A DNA stretch of 64,000 bases from Ketobacter sp963922875 (lineage in GTDB: Bacteria; Pseudomonadota; Gammaproteobacteria; Pseudomonadales; Ketobacteraceae). The DNA is taken from positions 1 through 64,000 of the forward strand of contig CAWUJH010000002.1 in assembly GCA_963922875.1 (NCBI GenBank), written 5' to 3'. This document shows positions 35,579 through 43,167 of this stretch, in pieces (position 1 is the first letter of the stretch; every line of letters begins with the position of its first letter). The translations under genes and the position numbers were made by a program. A model generated the notes under the pieces. It made no database searches and was not told the origin of the DNA. It saw only the letters and a list, made by a program, of their open reading frames with translations.

Positions 35579-35966
35579 AAAAAACCATAGTATTAGAGTG
35601 TATTTAGAAGATACAGATGCAGGTGGAATTCTTTATTACGTCAATTATCTGAAGTACATGGAGAGAGCCCGCACGGAAACTCTGCGCCAGACGGGAATCA
35701 GTTTTGGCGATCTTGGCGCGAATGCGTTACAGTTCGTGGTGCACAGTGTTGAAATAAAATATAAAAAACCTGCATTTATGGATGATTTGCTCACGGCGAC
35801 TGCTGAAGTGGTCAAGATGGGTCGTAGTTTTGTGGAGTTTAAGCAATCGATACTGCGAGATGAGGAATTGCTGTGTGAGGCAATGGTCAAAGTGGCTTGT
35901 ATCAATGCTGAGACCTTCAAGCTTGCAGCAATACCAGAACGAATTAAGCAGGGTTTTCTGAGCTAG
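35571..35966 (+). CDS. ybgC: Tol-Pal system-associated acyl-CoA thioesterase YbgC
   Basis: The hotdog-fold protein has the YbgC/4HBT active-site motif EDTDAGGILYYVNYLKYMERAR with the catalytic Asp near residue 14. It hydrolyses short or CoA/ACP-linked acyl chains and stands first in tol-pal operons. I use the ATG at 35571, 8 bases inside the end of ruvB, giving about 131 residues, the family length. A longer frame from 35526 would add residues not seen in relatives. Confidence 0.93.
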   Translation: MIKKNHSIRVYLEDTDAGGILYYVNYLKYMERARTETLRQTGISFGDLGANALQFVVHSVEIKYKKPAFMDDLLTATAEVVKMGRSFVEFKQSILRDEELLCEAMVKVACINAETFKLAAIPERIKQGFLS

Positions 35967-36004
35967 CGTAAAGATTTTTAGTTTATTCACGGAGATTCGC
36001 CAAC

Positions 36005-36718
36005 GTGGAATCCATGTCCATTGTCAGTTTGATTATAAATGCGTCACTGGTTGTTCAATTTGTCATGCTTATTCTATTTGCCCTTTCGATGATTTCTTGG
36101 TACATGATTTGGCAGCGGCAAACGACATTGTCGAAGACGCGAAAAGCACTGCTACAATTTGAAGAACGGTTTTGGTCTGGTATGGATCTTAGTCGCTTAT
36201 TCGTCCAGGTTAATAACGAACCAAATAGTTTTAGTGGCGAAGAAAATATATTTCGATCCGGATTCAAGGAATTCGCCCGCCTGCGTAAGAACTCCAATAG
36301 TGAGCCGGAAGCCGTAATGGCGGGAACCGAACGCTCTATGCGAGTGGCATTGTTAAGAGAGCAGGAGAAGCTTGAAGCAGGCCTGCCGTTTTTGGCGACC
36401 GTGGGTTCAACCAGTCCATATATAGGTTTGTTCGGCACAGTTTGGGGGATTATGCATTCCTTTCTTGCGCTGGCAAACGAGAATCAAGCAACATTATCTT
36501 TAGTGGCTCCTGGTATCGCGGAAGCGCTGATCGCAACCGCTATAGGTCTGTTCGCCGCTATCCCTGCCGTTGTGGCATACAACCGTTTTTCCGCTGAAGC
36601 TGATCGCACCCTCCATAGTTATGAGACATTTATGGATGAGTTTTCCAGCATCCTGCACCGTAAGGCTCATTCCTCTGATCATGAAGACATGAAGCCTCAA
36701 AAGCCATTTGGCCGGTAA
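36005..36718 (+). CDS. tolQ: Tol-Pal system proton channel subunit TolQ
   Basis: TolQ is the ExbB/MotA-like inner-membrane subunit that uses the proton gradient to energise TolA. The 237-residue protein has three TM helices (about 12-35, 135-160 and 170-195), with GLFGTVWGIMHSF and GIAEALIATAIGLFAAIPAV as the conserved pore segments. The start at GTG 36005 has GGAG ten bases upstream; an ATG nine bases later is possible. tolR follows after 6 bases. Confidence 0.96.
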   Translation: MESMSIVSLIINASLVVQFVMLILFALSMISWYMIWQRQTTLSKTRKALLQFEERFWSGMDLSRLFVQVNNEPNSFSGEENIFRSGFKEFARLRKNSNSEPEAVMAGTERSMRVALLREQEKLEAGLPFLATVGSTSPYIGLFGTVWGIMHSFLALANENQATLSLVAPGIAEALIATAIGLFAAIPAVVAYNRFSAEADRTLHSYETFMDEFSSILHRKAHSSDHEDMKPQKPFGR

Positions 36719-36724
36719 TAAGTT

Positions 36725-37162
36725 ATGGCAAATAAAAAGACCACAGTTAGACGTAAGTCAATGTCCGAAATCAATGTGGTGCCGTACATCGATGTAATGT
36801 TGGTGTTATTAGTGGTGTTTATGATCACAGCGCCGATGATGACGGCGGGTGTCAAAGTGGATTTGCCAGATGCAAATGCAGAACCGTTAGTACTACCAAA
36901 AAATGAAGAATTTATCATCGTGTCCGTTAATGAAAACGGCCAATACTTTATTAGTAACGGCGATAAGCCCGGAGAAGCCAAGGCTTTGCCATTGATTGTG
37001 GAAGCGGTCACGGCGCAGCGACAAAAAACGCCTAAAATACCGGTGCTAATGGAAGGGGACGAAAGGGTTTCCTATGGCATTGTGATGAGGATGATGGTCG
37101 CACTGCAAGAAGCCGGAGTAAGTGACGTGGGATTGGTTACAGAAAGTGGACCCAAGGAGTAG
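36725..37162 (+). CDS. tolR: Tol-Pal system proton channel subunit TolR
   Basis: The 145-residue ExbD-like protein has a single TM helix (about 19-40) containing the essential Asp23 (VPYIDVMLVLL), followed by a periplasmic domain. It partners TolQ. The tolA reading frame starts 6 bases downstream. Confidence 0.96.
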   Translation: MANKKTTVRRKSMSEINVVPYIDVMLVLLVVFMITAPMMTAGVKVDLPDANAEPLVLPKNEEFIIVSVNENGQYFISNGDKPGEAKALPLIVEAVTAQRQKTPKIPVLMEGDERVSYGIVMRMMVALQEAGVSDVGLVTESGPKE

Positions 37163-37168
37163 TTCTGG

Positions 37169-37873
37169 GTGTTCGATCAATTGGACAAATTGGCACTTTT
37201 AAAGTCTTCTTTAGTTCACCTTTTGGTCCTTGGGTTGTTGTTCTTTAGTTGGAATAGTAGTACGCAAGTAGAATCTAAACCGTTGCCGAAACATGTGACA
37301 GCAGTGATGGTAGAGCGCCCTAAACCAGCGCCAAAAGTAGAAAAGCCAAAGCCCAAGCCAAAACCTAAAGTGGAGCCAAAGCCAAAACCCAAGCCATAGC
37401 CGAAGCCTAAGCCGAAGCCAAAACCGGAACCAAAGCCAGAGCCGAAACCTGCGCCTGCTGAAAAGCAAACGAGTAGCCCTGATTTTAGTGAGCTATTGCA
37501 GCAGGAAGTGGAATCTTTAGAAAAAGCCAAGGAAAACACCCCAGCTCAAGATGAGCAAGAGCAAGAACAACAAGAAATGGACGAAATACTTCAATACCAA
37601 AGTCTGATTCAACAAACAGTAAAACGGTATTGGATTCGCCCGCCTAGTGCACGCAATGACATGGTGGTGATGCTCAATATCCAGTTGTTGCCAGGTGGTG
37701 AGTTGAAAACCGTAGGTATTGATGAATCCAGTGGTAATGCGGCCTTTGATCGTTCTGCTGTGTTAGCGGTGGAAAAAGCAGGTCGCTTTAGTGTGCCGTC
37801 TGACCCCGTGTTGTTTGATCGACATTTCAGGGTTTTTAAGATGCGCTTTAAACCCGGAGACTTAAGGTACTAG
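37169..37873 (+). pseudogene. tolA: tolA, interrupted by an in-frame TAG stop
   Basis: The frame starts at GTG 37169 and has an N-terminal TM helix (about 11-28) with the SxxHL motif used to contact TolQR. A Lys-Pro repeat follows. At codon 77 (37397-37399) the frame meets TAG, where the repeat predicts Lys; a single AAG-to-TAG change would explain it. The same frame then runs on without another stop through more Lys-Pro repeats and a Glu/Gln-rich coil to a normal TolA C-terminal domain (YWIRPPS, NIQLLPGGEL, SSGNAAFDRSAVLAVEKA), ending at 37873. Unbroken, it would be about 234 residues, short beside E. coli TolA (421). The C-terminal part alone lacks the membrane anchor. The stop may be a real mutation, a sequence error in a repeat, or be read through. 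Confidence 0.9.
37319..37450. repeat. Lys-Pro coding repeat in tolA
   Basis: Alternating Pro and Lys codons, with some Glu, run for about 40 codons in domain II of tolA. The TAG stop lies inside this low-complexity stretch, where replication slippage and read errors are more likely. The antisense long frames here come from the repeat. Confidence 0.9.
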
Positions 37874-37896
37874 TTAATGAACAAGTCGGAGATGTT

Positions 37897-39195
37897 ATGA
37901 AATTATTGTTTGTTGTCGGTTTATTGTCGGCACTGCTTTCACATTCGGCGCGAGCGGAACTCATTATTGAGATAACTGAAGGAATAACCAATGCAACCTC
38001 AATCGCTATTGTTCCATTCGGTTCAAGTGGTGCCCGCGTCGAAGAGGATTTGGCGGCTATAGTCTCGGCCGATTTACATCGTTCGGGACAGTTTGCCCCC
38101 TTGGATCGATCAAAAATGCTCAGTCTTCCAACTGATGAATCTCAAGTGTTTTATCGCGATTGGCAATCCAAAACGAATGGAGCAGAGTACCTTGTGATTG
38201 GGAGCTTGGATCGAGAAGCAGACGGTAAATTTCGGGTGGATTATCAGCTGTTTGATGTTTATCAGCAAAAATCTGTTAAGAAGTGGTTTGCAAAAGGCAC
38301 AGACCTCCGAGCATTGTCTCACTATATCAGCGACGTTTTGTATAAAGAGTTAACTGGGATTCGAGGTGCTTTTTCTACCAAAATGGTGTACGTCACTATG
38401 GAATACGTCAATAAAAACAAGGCCTCTGCCGGGCAGCGTTATCGCCTGTACGTGTCAGATGTCGATGGTTACAACGAACGTGTTTTGTTGGAATCCAGTG
38501 AGCCCATACTGTCTCCGAGTTGGGCGCCCAACGGGCGTCATATCGCGTACGTTTCTTTCAAGAGCACGCGGCCTGCTATTTATATAATGGATACCCTTAC
38601 CAAGCAGGAAAAGAAAATTACCGGGTTCCCCGGACTTAACGGTGCACCTCGGTTTTCTCCTGATGGCCGGGAATTGGCTATGGTTCTATCAAAAGACGGC
38701 AATCCTGAGATTTATATAATGAATCTTTCTAGCGGAGCCTTAAAGCGGGTGACAAACCACTATTCAATTGATACTGAGCCGGCGTGGACACCCGATGGTG
38801 AAAGTATCATTTTTACTTCAGAAAGGGGCGGGTCTCCGCAAATATACAAGCAGCACCTTGATTCTGGTAAGGTTGTGCGCTTAACATTCGACGGCAGTTA
38901 CAATGCAAGACCTGAATTGACACCTGATGGGCGTTTTCTTGCCATGGTGCACCGTTCAAATGGAATCTTTCACATAGCGGTGAAAGACTTGGTGCGTGGT
39001 ACGTTCAGTGTATTGACGGAGACTGATTTAGATGAATCTCCTAGTATTGCGCCAAATGCAAGCATGATAATATATGCCACAACCTTTGAGGGGCGCGGAG
39101 TTCTTGCTGCAGTATCGTTAGATGGCAGGGTGAAAGTCAGGCTTCCTTCAAGAATAGGGAATGTTCGAGAGCCAGGTTGGTCACCATTTTTGTAA
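37897..39195 (+). CDS. tolB: Tol-Pal system periplasmic protein TolB
   Basis: TolB binds Pal and is displaced by TolA. The 432-residue protein has a signal peptide (about 1-20, SARA cleavage), an N-terminal alpha/beta domain, and a six-bladed propeller built of PD40 repeats (SPSWAPNGRHIAYVS, APRFSPDGRELAMV, EPAWTPDGESIIFTSERGG). The N-terminal TolA-interacting strand ELIIEITEG follows the cleavage site. It is intact, unlike tolA upstream. Confidence 0.97.
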   Translation: MKLLFVVGLLSALLSHSARAELIIEITEGITNATSIAIVPFGSSGARVEEDLAAIVSADLHRSGQFAPLDRSKMLSLPTDESQVFYRDWQSKTNGAEYLVIGSLDREADGKFRVDYQLFDVYQQKSVKKWFAKGTDLRALSHYISDVLYKELTGIRGAFSTKMVYVTMEYVNKNKASAGQRYRLYVSDVDGYNERVLLESSEPILSPSWAPNGRHIAYVSFKSTRPAIYIMDTLTKQEKKITGFPGLNGAPRFSPDGRELAMVLSKDGNPEIYIMNLSSGALKRVTNHYSIDTEPAWTPDGESIIFTSERGGSPQIYKQHLDSGKVVRLTFDGSYNARPELTPDGRFLAMVHRSNGIFHIAVKDLVRGTFSVLTETDLDESPSIAPNASMIIYATTFEGRGVLAAVSLDGRVKVRLPSRIGNVREPGWSPFL

Positions 39196-39271
39196 GAATT
39201 ATCTCAAAACTATTTGAAATGTTTAAACGAAAGACTACTATTCGCCAAGAGTTACCTGTTAGGAGTTAAAT

Positions 39272-39826
39272 ATGTCCATAGTACTAAACCGTAAAATTAA
39301 AATAATGTTCGCTCTAATCGCTTCTCTTGCCATTGCAGGATGTAGCTCAACCCCTGAAGACACTACTCCACCAGAAGATGAAACGGTAATTGAAACGACC
39401 GACGATACCATGGTAGATGAATCTAGTGTGGAAGGCGGCGCTATGGGTGAAGGATATGGTGCAGCAGAAGAAGTTGATCCAGCGTTACAAAATCGTGTTG
39501 TTTACTTCGATTTCGATAAAGCCACGGTAAAACCTGAAGCTGTTGCTACATTACAAGCCCATGCTAACTATCTGTCAAACACTCCAGGTGCTCGAGTACG
39601 AGTAGAAGGTCATGCTGATGAGCGGGGAACTCGCGAGTACAATATGGCTTTAGGTGAGCGCCGAGCAAAGGCTGCGGTCAGTTTCTTGGTTGCTAATGGT
39701 GCTTCTGTTGCTCAGTTAGAAGTCATCAGCTACGGCGAAGAACGTCCCGTTGCTTTGGGTCATGATGATGCCTCTTGGGCTGAGAACCGACGGGCTGAGT
39801 TAAAATACACTGCTGAAGCTCCCTAA
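39272..39826 (+). CDS. pal: Peptidoglycan-associated lipoprotein Pal
   Basis: The 184-residue protein has a lipoprotein signal with lipobox SLAIAGC (Cys24). A Glu/Thr/Asp-rich linker leads to an OmpA-like peptidoglycan-binding domain with VVYFDFDK, VEGHADERGTREYN and LGERRAKA. It anchors the outer membrane to the wall and binds TolB. There is a 76-base gap after tolB with a ribosome site AGGAG before the start. Confidence 0.97.
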   Translation: MSIVLNRKIKIMFALIASLAIAGCSSTPEDTTPPEDETVIETTDDTMVDESSVEGGAMGEGYGAAEEVDPALQNRVVYFDFDKATVKPEAVATLQAHANYLSNTPGARVRVEGHADERGTREYNMALGERRAKAAVSFLVANGASVAQLEVISYGEERPVALGHDDASWAENRRAELKYTAEAP

Positions 39827-39844
39827 GATCACATAGGAAGATTG

Positions 39845-40630
39845 ATGCAAAAAGTAATAACATTTATTGCTTGTTTCGCTGTCACGGCTGTTGCCGTGGC
39901 GGCGGCGCCTTACGAACCGCTGCCTGATCGCCAAACAACCCAAGCTCAAGCAGTGAGGCCTGCGCCGAAACCCGCAGGTTCTGTAAATTATTCAGCGGCA
40001 CAAGTGAGTAGTGAAGGGCAAGGCAACTCGAACATTACACCAATGTGGGATTTGTATTCTCAAGTGCAGCAGATGCAGCAGGAAGTACAATCACTGCGGG
40101 GGACGGTAGAGGAGTTGACCCATCAGGTTGAAGTGATGCAAAAGCAGGAAAGGGAACGTTACCTGGACCTTGATTTGCGCATTAACCAACTCCGTCCAGC
40201 TAGCAAAAGCGGGTCTGATACTGGTGCTGGAGCTAATGCTTCTCCTTTAGTGGGAGACGATAAAGCCTTATATCAACAAGCCAGCGAATTACGTAAAAAT
40301 AGCAACTATTCAGAAGCTATCAGAGTTTTATCTGAATTGTTAAAGCGTTCACCTGACGGATTGTACGCGCCTTATAGTGACTATTGGCTAGGTGAGCTTT
40401 ACATGGCCACAGATCCAAAGGATCTAGAGGCGGCCAAAAGGCATTTTATCAGCTTGCTTTCAAATCATCCCGACCACGTGAAAGTGCCGGATGCTATGTA
40501 CAAGCTGGGCAAGCTGTACTTGCAGCAAAACGAGCGTGATAATGCGCGCAGTGCCTGGCAAGCGTTGATCAAGAAGTATCCAGATAAATCTGCTGCTAAA
40601 TTAGCCCAAGACGCACTAAATTCTCTCTAA
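39845..40630 (+). CDS. cpoB: Cell division coordinator CpoB (YbgF)
   Basis: CpoB links Tol-Pal with septal peptidoglycan synthesis. The protein has a signal peptide (about 1-21), a coiled-coil trimerisation segment (about 60-110, Gln/Glu-rich heptads) and a C-terminal TPR domain (about 140-260) with SDYWLGELYMA and DAMYKLGKLYLQ. I use ATG 39845, which AGGA at 39836 fits; the in-frame TTG one codon earlier is less likely. Confidence 0.94.
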   Translation: MQKVITFIACFAVTAVAVAAAPYEPLPDRQTTQAQAVRPAPKPAGSVNYSAAQVSSEGQGNSNITPMWDLYSQVQQMQQEVQSLRGTVEELTHQVEVMQKQERERYLDLDLRINQLRPASKSGSDTGAGANASPLVGDDKALYQQASELRKNSNYSEAIRVLSELLKRSPDGLYAPYSDYWLGELYMATDPKDLEAAKRHFISLLSNHPDHVKVPDAMYKLGKLYLQQNERDNARSAWQALIKKYPDKSAAKLAQDALNSL

Positions 40631-40689
40631 GTTGTCCTTAGCTGGGGCCATCGGTTAATATTGCGCCTTTCAAACCGGTGAGGTGTCCT

Positions 40690-41334
40690 TTGACGCAACT
40701 TCGAATTACGGAAATATTCCATTCCCTGCAAGGTGAAGCCAAAACCATGGGACGCCCCACGGTCTTTGTGCGTCTAACTGGCTGTCCTCTAAGATGCCAT
40801 TATTGTGATACCAGTTATGCATTTTCTGGTGGCCATTCAATGGATTGCGCTGACATTCTGGCGGAAGTTGCCAGCTTTAATCCGCATTATGTCACCGTTA
40901 CCGGGGGAGAACCTTTGGCACAGCCGGGCGTTCACCACCTGCTTACTGAGTTGTGTAATCAGTCCTATCAAGTGTCTTTGGAAACCAGTGGGGCCTTAGA
41001 TATTGGCAAAGTGGACCCCCGGATAAGTGTAGTGCTCGATTTAAAGACTCCTCAATCCGGCGAGTGTGAGCGAAATCTTTATGAAAATATCCAGTATTTG
41101 AAACCCATAGACCAGGTAAAGTTTGTGATTTGCAGTCGTGCTGATTATCAGTGGGCCCGGCTTAAAATGGATGAGCTGGAATTGGTGAATAAAGTTGAGG
41201 ATATCTTGTTCTCGCCAAGTTTTGGGCAGCTTGAGCCAAGGCTTTTAGCCGATTGGATCATCCAGGATAATTTGCCGGTACGCTTCCAGCTGCAACTGCA
41301 TAAACTTCTATGGTCGGATCAGCCGGGCCACTAA
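40690..41334 (+). CDS. queE: 7-carboxy-7-deazaguanine synthase QueE
   Basis: QueE is a radical SAM enzyme making 7-carboxy-7-deazaguanine for queuosine. The cluster motif CxxxCxxC is seen in GCPLRCHYCDTSYAF, and ITEIFHSLQGE and TVTGGEPLAQPG match the family. The start is uncertain: TTG 40690 has GAGGTG four bases upstream and gives the family N-terminus, while a GTG at 40678 is also in frame. queC follows closely. Confidence 0.93.
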   Translation: MTQLRITEIFHSLQGEAKTMGRPTVFVRLTGCPLRCHYCDTSYAFSGGHSMDCADILAEVASFNPHYVTVTGGEPLAQPGVHHLLTELCNQSYQVSLETSGALDIGKVDPRISVVLDLKTPQSGECERNLYENIQYLKPIDQVKFVICSRADYQWARLKMDELELVNKVEDILFSPSFGQLEPRLLADWIIQDNLPVRFQLQLHKLLWSDQPGH

Positions 41335-41348
41335 TTGAAGGAATCAGC

Positions 41349-42032
41349 ATGACTAAAAAAGCCATTATTCTTCTCTCTGGTGGTTTGGACTCGGCCACCT
41401 GTTTGGCCATAGCAAAGGAGCAAGGATATCTTTGCTATGCCATGAGTTTTGACTACGGGCAACGCCATGACTCCGAACTGGCGGCGGCCCACCGGGTTGC
41501 TGAGGCATCGAAGGTGGAAGATCATAAGACGATTCGAATTGACTTAGGCAATATTGGTGGCTCGGCGTTAACAGATAAATCCATAGCGGTTCCTACTGAA
41601 CAGAACTCGGTCGGGATTCCCGTAACCTATGTGCCGGCCAGAAATACGGTGTTTCTGTCTTTGGCACTGGGTTGGGCTGAGGTGGTGGCGGCTGATGCCA
41701 TTTTTATCGGCGTAAATGCTGTGGATTATTCAGGCTATCCCGATTGTCGACCAGAGTTTGTGGCAGCGTTTCAGGCGCTGGCTAACGTAGCCACCAAACA
41801 AGGGGTAGAGGGAAACCCCATAAGCATTGAGACACCGCTACTACATCTTAGTAAAGCGGAGATTATTAAGGCTGGCACTAGTTTGGGGGTGGATTATCGG
41901 CAGACGGTGTCGTGCTATCAGGCAGATATTCTGGGGCGAGCTTGTGGTCAGTGTGATAGTTGTCGCTTACGTCGTGAAGGCTTTGCGGATGCCGGTGTTG
42001 TTGACCCAACGCTATATCAAGTGGCTGACTAG
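41349..42032 (+). CDS. queC: 7-cyano-7-deazaguanine synthase QueC
   Basis: QueC converts CDG to preQ0. The protein starts with the PP-loop ATPase motif AIILLSGGLDSATC and ends with the zinc site (Cys in SCYQAD, then CGQCDSCRLRREGF). The ATG at 41349 is chosen for the GAAGGA site at 41337-41342 and the normal N-terminus. A longer frame overlapping queE is open but unlikely. It ends 140 bases before the tRNA-Lys. Confidence 0.96.
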   Translation: MTKKAIILLSGGLDSATCLAIAKEQGYLCYAMSFDYGQRHDSELAAAHRVAEASKVEDHKTIRIDLGNIGGSALTDKSIAVPTEQNSVGIPVTYVPARNTVFLSLALGWAEVVAADAIFIGVNAVDYSGYPDCRPEFVAAFQALANVATKQGVEGNPISIETPLLHLSKAEIIKAGTSLGVDYRQTVSCYQADILGRACGQCDSCRLRREGFADAGVVDPTLYQVAD

Positions 42033-42129
42033 GATTTAAATCAAGGGTTTAGGTCGTCAGTTTTTTTTACATAGGTTCTAAGGTATAAAAAAACGATAAA
42101 AATCAATACGATGATATTTAAAAAAATCC

Positions 42130-42157
42130 TTGAGATTTAAATTTTAATCGGTATTAT
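42130..42157 (+). promoter_or_regulatory. Probable promoter of tRNA-Lys
   Basis: TTGAGA at 42130-42135 and TATTAT at 42152-42157 are 16 bases apart in an AT-rich stretch. The start would fall near 42164, about 9 bases before the mature tRNA. Confidence 0.6.
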
Positions 42158-42172
42158 ACGCATCTCGTTGAA

Positions 42173-42248
42173 GGGTCGTTAGCTCAGTTGGTAGAGCAGT
42201 TGGCTTTTAACCAATTGGTCGATGGTTCGAATCCATCACGACCCACCA
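42173..42248 (+). tRNA. tRNA-Lys (anticodon TTT)
   Basis: The 76-base sequence folds as a full cloverleaf. The acceptor arm GGGTCGT pairs with ACGACCC and CCA is encoded. The D arm is AGCTCAGTTGGTAGAGC. The anticodon arm GTTGG/CCAAT has loop CTTTTAA with TTT at 42206-42208. The T arm holds TTCGAAT. It is nearly identical to E. coli tRNA-Lys. In Pseudomonas the tRNA-Lys after queC is a known integration site for mobile islands. Confidence 0.98.
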
Positions 42249-42414
42249 TATTTTCAGGCTCTACCCCATTAACGGGGGATGGGCATTCTCCTGACTCGAT
42301 TGATAATACCATTCCATCCTCAGTGGACCAGCACTCTCAAACGATAATTTTCAAAATTCCTAAATCCATAAGCACGCCTCGACATCATTATCATCTTTAC
42401 TCATTGTTCTTCTT

Positions 42415-42457
42415 GGTTCGTTAGCGTACGGACACATAACCTTGTTTCCTTCACACT
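42415..42457 (+). promoter_or_regulatory. Promoter-operator-like element upstream of small ORF 1
   Basis: CGTACGGACA (42425-42434), seven bases, then TTGTTTCCTTCACACT (42442-42457) match the element at 42732-42764 with the same spacing. GGACA can serve as -35 and CACACT as -10, 17 bases apart. An imperfect palindrome GGTTCG-TTAG-CGTACG covers the -35. Confidence 0.55.
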
Positions 42458-42468
42458 ATTTTTCCTGA

Positions 42469-42489
42469 CAATCCCTATCCTAGGGATTG
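42469..42489 (+). promoter_or_regulatory. Leader hairpin before small ORF 1
   Basis: Perfect 9-base arms CAATCCCTA and TAGGGATTG with a TCC loop lie between the promoter-like element and the ribosome site AAGGA of small ORF 1. The tight loop suggests an RNA stability or regulatory hairpin rather than a terminator, since no T-run follows. Confidence 0.6.
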
Positions 42490-42514
42490 CCGAAGACGTT
42501 ACAAGGAACTCCCT

Positions 42515-42664
42515 ATGGAACCTCTTACCAATCCCCGAGCCTCCTATTTCACCCGTTTTTTACGCAGATTTGGTATCAAAAAAGTGCCTGAGTCTGAACA
42601 CAAGCCTGTTCTAGTTGTAAATCAAACCAACAGTGAGCCAAAGCTCGCCATTAAAAAGCCGTGA
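42515..42664 (+). CDS. Small ORF 1, 49-residue uncharacterised protein
   Basis: ATG 42515 is preceded by AAGGA at 42503-42507 with seven-base spacing. The product is 49 residues, basic, with an N-terminal NPRASYFTRFLRRFG stretch that could form an amphipathic helix, and no signal peptide. I do not recognise the family. Support comes from the ribosome site, the leader hairpin and the promoter-like element it shares with the next small ORF. Confidence 0.55.
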   Translation: MEPLTNPRASYFTRFLRRFGIKKVPESEHKPVLVVNQTNSEPKLAIKKP

Positions 42665-42719
42665 CCCTAGCGAACATTCTGGCAGTTGAAAGGTTTCTTT
42701 GTTGGGTAATTCAACTGGA

Positions 42720-42764
42720 TCTGTACGCTAACGTACAGACAGGATCGATTGTGTTCCTTACACT
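42720..42764 (+). promoter_or_regulatory. Palindrome plus promoter-like element upstream of small ORF 2
   Basis: TCTGTACG-CTAA-CGTACAGA (42720-42739) is a perfect inverted repeat with 8-base arms. It overlaps a -35-like AGACA ending at 42741. TACACT at 42759-42764 lies 17 bases on as a -10. The CGTACrGACA-N7-TTGT...ACACT layout repeats that of the 42425 element. Confidence 0.65.
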
Positions 42765-42810
42765 GTGAACGTTGTTGGTGGCCAACTCAATACAAACAGG
42801 AGTCAAAGTA

Positions 42811-42987
42811 ATGATAAATGATGCAGCTTGGCAACACCGCTCGGACCAGTGGGTCTTAGCCACTGAAATTGCACGTCTGAGCAAGGAAAAAATAAAGTCA
42901 GTACAGGATAAAAACCCGACTTTTTTACCCCATAAAAATACGAGTAAACAGAATGAGCAAGGAAAAGAAAAGCAACAAGGAAAATAA
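42811..42987 (+). CDS. Small ORF 2, 58-residue uncharacterised protein
   Basis: ATG 42811 follows CAGGAG (42797-42802) at good spacing. The 58-residue product is charged, with an N-terminal DAAWQHRSDQWVLATEIARL segment likely to be helical and a Lys/Gln-rich tail. No family is recognised. A GTTGG-TGG-CCAAC hairpin (42774-42786) precedes the ribosome site, paralleling small ORF 1. Confidence 0.55.
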   Translation: MINDAAWQHRSDQWVLATEIARLSKEKIKSVQDKNPTFLPHKNTSKQNEQGKEKQQGK

Positions 42988-43072
42988 AAAGCAACCGGTG
43001 ATGACTCAAAAGGAAAAAAAGGCGGCGAAACATGCGAAAAAGCAGCAACCACAGACGGTATCGAATATTTAA
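42953..43072 (+). CDS. Small ORF 3, 39-residue Lys-rich protein
   Basis: The ATG at 42953 starts a 39-codon frame that overlaps the end of small ORF 2 in another frame. About 40% of residues are Lys, Gln or Asn, with QKEKKAAKHAKKQQ at the centre. Its ribosome site is weak, so translation would depend on coupling to small ORF 2. I list it with low confidence; the shared A-rich region could make both frames open by chance. Confidence 0.35.
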   Translation: MSKEKKSNKENKKQPVMTQKEKKAAKHAKKQQPQTVSNI

Positions 43073-43167
43073 GCAAGGTGGACTGGCCGAGTCGTTAGCA
43101 GCCCCGCATGGGCACCCAGGCTATAGTCTATAAGATCAGGCTATTTTCAATCTAATTGGGCGTTTTA

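Noticed and set aside
37211..37539. Minus-strand frames of 85 and 107 codons
   Set aside because: They mirror the Lys-Pro repeat of tolA and encode low-complexity Phe/Gly/Leu/Trp runs.
37496..37873. Separate gene for the C-terminal TolA part from TTG 37496
   Set aside because: It is in frame with the upstream tolA half, has no ribosome site and would lack the membrane anchor; it is treated as part of interrupted tolA.
42188..42424. 78-codon plus frame
   Set aside because: It starts inside the tRNA-Lys gene and has no ribosome site.
42711..43076. Minus-strand frames of 81 and 121 codons, hydrophobic
   Set aside because: They are antisense to A-rich small ORFs 2 and 3, whose Lys codons read as Phe/Leu/Ser on the other strand; the start region has no ribosome site.
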